The notes under the pieces were generated by a model. It was not told the DNA's origin. It was given only the letters and a program-made list of their open reading frames with translations, and did not search any database. 9,682 nucleotides of DNA, taken from assembly GCA_023460715.1 (NCBI GenBank), contig JAEWPH010000245.1, positions 1 to 9,682 of the forward strand. The letters are read 5' to 3'. Shown here one piece after another: positions 7,221 through 9,682 of this stretch. The position numbers were made by a program, and so were the translations under genes. How positions within the stretch are numbered: position 1 is the first letter of the stretch; each line of letters starts with the position of its first letter. Origin of the DNA: Pseudomonadota bacterium. Lineage in GTDB: Bacteria; Pseudomonadota; Gammaproteobacteria; Burkholderiales; Burkholderiaceae_C.

Positions 7221-7855
7221 TGGAATCGCTCAAGCCCCTGATCGCCCTGCTGGCCATCGTCAACCCGCTGGCTATCGTGCCCTTCTTCATCCACTACACG
7301 GCCGGCTTCTCGTCGGCCGAGCGGCGCCGCACCATCCAGGTGGCGGCCTTCAGCGCGTTCTGCGTGATCGCCGCCTGCGCGCTGCTGGGCCTGCAGATCC
7401 TGGCGTTCTTCAACATCTCGCTGCAGAGCTTCCAGGTGGGCGGCGGCATGCTGCTTTTGATCAGCGCGCTGAACATGCTGAACGCCCAGCCGGCCGAGGC
7501 CAAGCCGCTGACCAACGAGCTGGAAGAAGGCGCCGAAAAGGCCGCGCAGGGCGACAGCATCGCCGTGGTGCCGCTCACCATTCCGCTGCTGACCGGGCCG
7601 GCCAGCATGTCCACCGTGGTGATCTACGCCGACCGCGCGCAGACCTTCTGGCAGCACGCCGCGCTGGTGGGCTACGGCGTGGTCATCGCCGTGGCCACAG
7701 CGCTGTGCTTTGCGCTGGCCGACCCCATCGCCCGCGTGCTGGGCAAGACCGGCATCAACGTGATGACGCGGCTCATGGGGCTGATCCTCGCCGCGCTGGC
7801 CGTGGAGGTGATGGCCGACGGGCTGGGCAAGCTGTTCCCCATCCTGGCGAGGTGA
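7220..7855 (+). CDS. MarC-family integral membrane protein
   Basis: A 211-residue inner-membrane protein of the MarC/YchE/YhgN family (six predicted helices), of unknown transport function. The family name comes from the mar locus, but a role in antibiotic resistance is not established. Seen: NPLAIVPFFIHYT (residues 15-27), GGGMLLLISALNML (74-87), VVPLTIPLLTGPASMSTVV (116-134) and TRLMGLILAALAVEVMADGL (183-202), all conserved family segments in order. The charged loop at about 91-112 is the expected cytoplasmic linker. GGAG (7209-7212) lies seven bases before the ATG, which overlaps the ygfF stop by one base. Its own TGA overlaps a possible GTG of creB, so ygfF, this gene and creB look like one transcription unit. 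Confidence 0.92.
   Translation: MESLKPLIALLAIVNPLAIVPFFIHYTAGFSSAERRRTIQVAAFSAFCVIAACALLGLQILAFFNISLQSFQVGGGMLLLISALNMLNAQPAEAKPLTNELEEGAEKAAQGDSIAVVPLTIPLLTGPASMSTVVIYADRAQTFWQHAALVGYGVVIAVATALCFALADPIARVLGKTGINVMTRLMGLILAALAVEVMADGLGKLFPILAR
7850..7855 (+). promoter_or_regulatory. Ribosome-binding site for creB over the marC-like stop
   Basis: AGGTGA covers the MarC-family stop codon and lies five bases before GTG 7861. This favours GTG 7861 over the in-frame GTG 7852 (GTGA overlap) as the creB start and implies translational coupling. Confidence 0.5.
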
Positions 7856-7860
7856 ACCGC

Positions 7861-8547
7861 GTGAGCGTGCGCCTGCTGCTGCTGGAGGACGACCCCGCCA
7901 TCGCCCGCACGGTGGCGTACGCGCTGGAGCGCGAGGGCCTGGCCGTCGTCCACAGCCTGTTGCTGCGCGATGCGCGCGAGCAGCTGCAGCGCCACCCCTT
8001 CGACCTGCTGGTGCTGGACGTGGGCCTGCCCGACGGCAACGGCCTGGACCTGCTGCGCGAACTGCGCCAGGGCCAGCGCACCACGCCCGTGCTGGTGCTC
8101 AGCGCCCAGGGCGAGGAGATCGACCGCGTGCTGGGCCTGGAGCTGGGCGCGGACGACTACCTGCCCAAGCCCTTCAGCCCGCGCGAGCTGGCAGCGCGGG
8201 TCAAGGCGCTGCTGCGCCGCGCCGCGCTTCCCGCCGCATCGCCCGGGCCAGCCCGCAGCGGCGGCGCCTTCCGTGACGACGCCGCGGGCCAGCGGATCTA
8301 CCTGCATGGGCAGGCCCTGGCGCTGACGCGGCGCGAGTACCGCCTGCTGTCGTGCCTGCTCGCAGGTGCCGGCCGCATCCACGCCCGCGACAGCCTGCTC
8401 GCCGCCGCCTGGGGCGACGACAGCGAGAGCACCGACCGCACGGTGGACACCCACATCAAGACCCTGCGCGCCAAGCTGCGCGAGGCCGACCCGGCGCGCG
8501 AGTACATCAGCACCCACCGCGGCATGGGCTATTCCATTGACTTGTGA
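7861..8547 (+). CDS. creB: CreB response regulator (OmpR/PhoB type)
   Basis: A 228-residue DNA-binding response regulator, partner of CreC. The receiver domain (about 1-115) has acidic Asp10/Asp11, phosphoacceptor Asp53 in LVLDVGLPDGNG, Ser81 at the switch position and Lys103 in LPKPFSPREL. A winged-helix domain (about 130-228) ends in DRTVDTHIKTLRAKL and STHRGMGYSI. From memory, E. coli CreB shares GLE.GADDY..KPFSPRE, LALTR.E and the DRTVDTHIKTLRAKL...THRGMGYS tail almost exactly, so the identity is firm. In enterics CreBC responds to carbon metabolism, and in Aeromonas and Pseudomonas its homologues affect beta-lactamase and creD. A GTG start is used; GTG 7852 would add three residues. It is followed after 67 bases by creC. 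Confidence 0.92.
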   Translation: MSVRLLLLEDDPAIARTVAYALEREGLAVVHSLLLRDAREQLQRHPFDLLVLDVGLPDGNGLDLLRELRQGQRTTPVLVLSAQGEEIDRVLGLELGADDYLPKPFSPRELAARVKALLRRAALPAASPGPARSGGAFRDDAAGQRIYLHGQALALTRREYRLLSCLLAGAGRIHARDSLLAAAWGDDSESTDRTVDTHIKTLRAKLREADPAREYISTHRGMGYSIDL

Positions 8548-8562
8548 CTTCATGCCCAATCA

Positions 8563-8604
8563 GCCTCTAGCGCACAACTGATAAGCGCATGCAGCTACTC
8601 TTTT
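8563..8604 (+). repeat. Short dispersed repeat, copy 2
   Basis: This 42-base stretch fills most of the 67-base creB-creC gap and aligns without gaps to copy 1 (5474-5515, minus strand), most strongly over GCGCA(T/A)GCAGCTA and a terminal T-run. It reads in the direction of transcription, as copy 1 does. It contains self-complementary GCGC blocks but no long stem. It ends just before the AGAAG (8605-8609) that precedes the creC ATG. Confidence 0.6.
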
Positions 8605-8614
8605 AGAAGCACCT

Positions 8615-9682
8615 ATGCGCCTCGGCATCCGCCTGCTTTTCGCCTTCTTCCTCATCAACGGCATTGCCGCGTTCTTCGTGCTGCGCGTGTTCACCGCCGA
8701 GATCAAGCCCAGCGTGCGCGAGGTGATGGAGGACATGATGGTGGACACCGCCAACATCCTGGCCGAGCTGGCCAGCGACGACCTGGCCGCCGGGCGGCTG
8801 GGCGCGCAGGCCCCGGGCGCGCCCGAAAGCGCCTTCGCCCGCCACGTGCGCAACTACGCCAGCCGGCCCATCGACGCAGCCATCTGGGGCCTGTCCAAGC
8901 AGACGCTGGACTTCCGCATCTACGTGACGGACGCGGCCGGCAAGGTGGTCTTCGACAGCGAGCGCAAGGCCGTGGGCGACGACTACTCCCAATGGCGCGA
9001 CGTGGCCCGCACCCTGCGCGGCGAGTACGGCGCACGCGCCTCGCGCGACGTGGAAACGGACGACACTTCGGGCGTGATGTACGTGGCCGCGCCGGTGCGG
9101 GTGGACGGCCGCATCGCTGGCGTGCTCACCGTGGCCAAGCCCACGCGCACCGTGCAGCGCTTCATCGACCGCGCGGAACGCAAGGTGCTCAAGGGCGGCC
9201 TGCTGCTGCTGGCGCTGTCGGCCCTGGTGGGCATGGCCGTCACGGTGTGGACGGTGTGGCACGTGCGCCGCCTGCGCGACTACGCCCTGAGCGTGCAGGC
9301 GCCCGGCGACGCCATGGCCCCGCCCCCGCCCGTGCCGCAGGTGCCGGGCGAGCTGGGCGACCTGGCCCGCGCCATGGACCGGATGCGCGAGCGCCTGCAG
9401 GGCCGCGACTACATCGAGGGCTACGTGCGCGCCCTGACCCACGAGCTGAAAAGCCCCGTGGCCGCCATCCGCGGCGCCGGCGAGCTGCTGCAGGACGAGC
9501 TGCCTGCGGCCGACCGCGCCGCGTTCGCCACCCAGGTGGTGGAGCAGAGCGAGCGCCTGCAGCGCCTCATCGACCGGCTGCTGGAACTGAGCAAGCTGGA
9601 ACAGCGCCAGCACGCCGAGGCCGCCGCGGCCCCCGTCGCGCTGCGCGACTGCGCCGAGCGGGCCGTGCAGCAGTGCAGCGCC
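8615..9682 (+). CDS. creC: CreC sensor histidine kinase (3' end outside window)
   Basis: The inner-membrane sensor kinase that phosphorylates CreB. The 356 residues in the window are open to the right edge; the ATP-binding domain is missing only because the window ends. Seen: TM1 (about 7-27), a periplasmic sensor region (about 28-192) with RIYVTDAAGKVVFDS and YVAAPV, TM2 (about 193-216), a HAMP-like linker, and the dimerisation/phosphoacceptor helix ALTHELKSPVAAIRGAGELL with His276. From memory, E. coli CreC has the same order and close matches (KP.VR near TM1, YGAR, VMYVAAP, YALTHELKSPLAAIRGA). The linker holds a Pro-rich stretch (APPPPVPQVPG, 235-245) longer than in E. coli. ATG 8615 is preceded by a modest AGAAG five bases away. 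A creD gene may follow outside the window. Confidence 0.92.
   Translation, partial: MRLGIRLLFAFFLINGIAAFFVLRVFTAEIKPSVREVMEDMMVDTANILAELASDDLAAGRLGAQAPGAPESAFARHVRNYASRPIDAAIWGLSKQTLDFRIYVTDAAGKVVFDSERKAVGDDYSQWRDVARTLRGEYGARASRDVETDDTSGVMYVAAPVRVDGRIAGVLTVAKPTRTVQRFIDRAERKVLKGGLLLLALSALVGMAVTVWTVWHVRRLRDYALSVQAPGDAMAPPPPVPQVPGELGDLARAMDRMRERLQGRDYIEGYVRALTHELKSPVAAIRGAGELLQDELPAADRAAFATQVVEQSERLQRLIDRLLELSKLEQRQHAEAAAAPVALRDCAERAVQQCSA

Noticed and set aside
7672..9613. Long minus-strand open frames opposite creB and creC
   Set aside because: These are antisense shadows of GC-rich genes, rich in Gln/His/Gly/Val without recognisable motifs.

Overview
The window reads as a piece of a high-GC betaproteobacterial chromosome, most probably Comamonadaceae (Acidovorax/Alicycliphilus/Delftia-like). 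The reasons are strong GC preference at third codon positions, the protein families present, and two copies of a short sequence resembling a spacer repeat I recall from that family. The assignment is inference; no rRNA or other marker gene is present. Ten genes are supported, two of them cut by the window ends. No gene-free stretch exceeds about 200 bases, and I see no tRNA, rRNA, insertion sequence, CRISPR array or phage gene.

Layout, left to right. (1) 2-1755, plus strand: the last codons of an unidentified gene, then emrB, a 14-helix drug/proton antiporter. (2) 1810-3399, minus strand: a cysteine-type glutathione S-transferase-like protein and a classical short-chain dehydrogenase (SDR). 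Divergent from the SDR is a LysR-type regulator (3526-4443). The 126-base divergent spacer holds a good sigma70-type promoter for the regulator and six copies of the 5-mer TGAAT/ATTCA, some in inverted pairs over the promoter. (3) 4600-6262, minus strand: a dienelactone hydrolase-family protein followed by an amidohydrolase with an apparent export signal; a short repeat lies at their junction. (4) 6465-9682, plus strand: ygfF-like SDR (TTG start), MarC-family membrane protein, creB and creC (truncated by the window end). Their stops and starts overlap or nearly touch, apart from a 67-base creB-creC gap that holds the second copy of the repeat.

Working together: the LysR protein probably controls the adjacent SDR and itself. 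CreC (membrane sensor kinase) and CreB (response regulator) form a two-component system that in relatives links metabolic or cell-wall signals to target genes. Here it is joined to a MarC protein and a YgfF-type reductase in one apparent transcription unit. EmrB exports toxic compounds, probably with an EmrA/outer-membrane partner encoded to the left. The 1760-4440 block has visibly lower GC than its flanks and may have a separate history.

Nothing here amounts to a clearly new system. The most interesting items are the repeat pair (one copy supplies or lies inside the translated start of the exported amidohydrolase), the ATTCA/TGAAT-rich operator region, and the ygfF-marC-creBC linkage.
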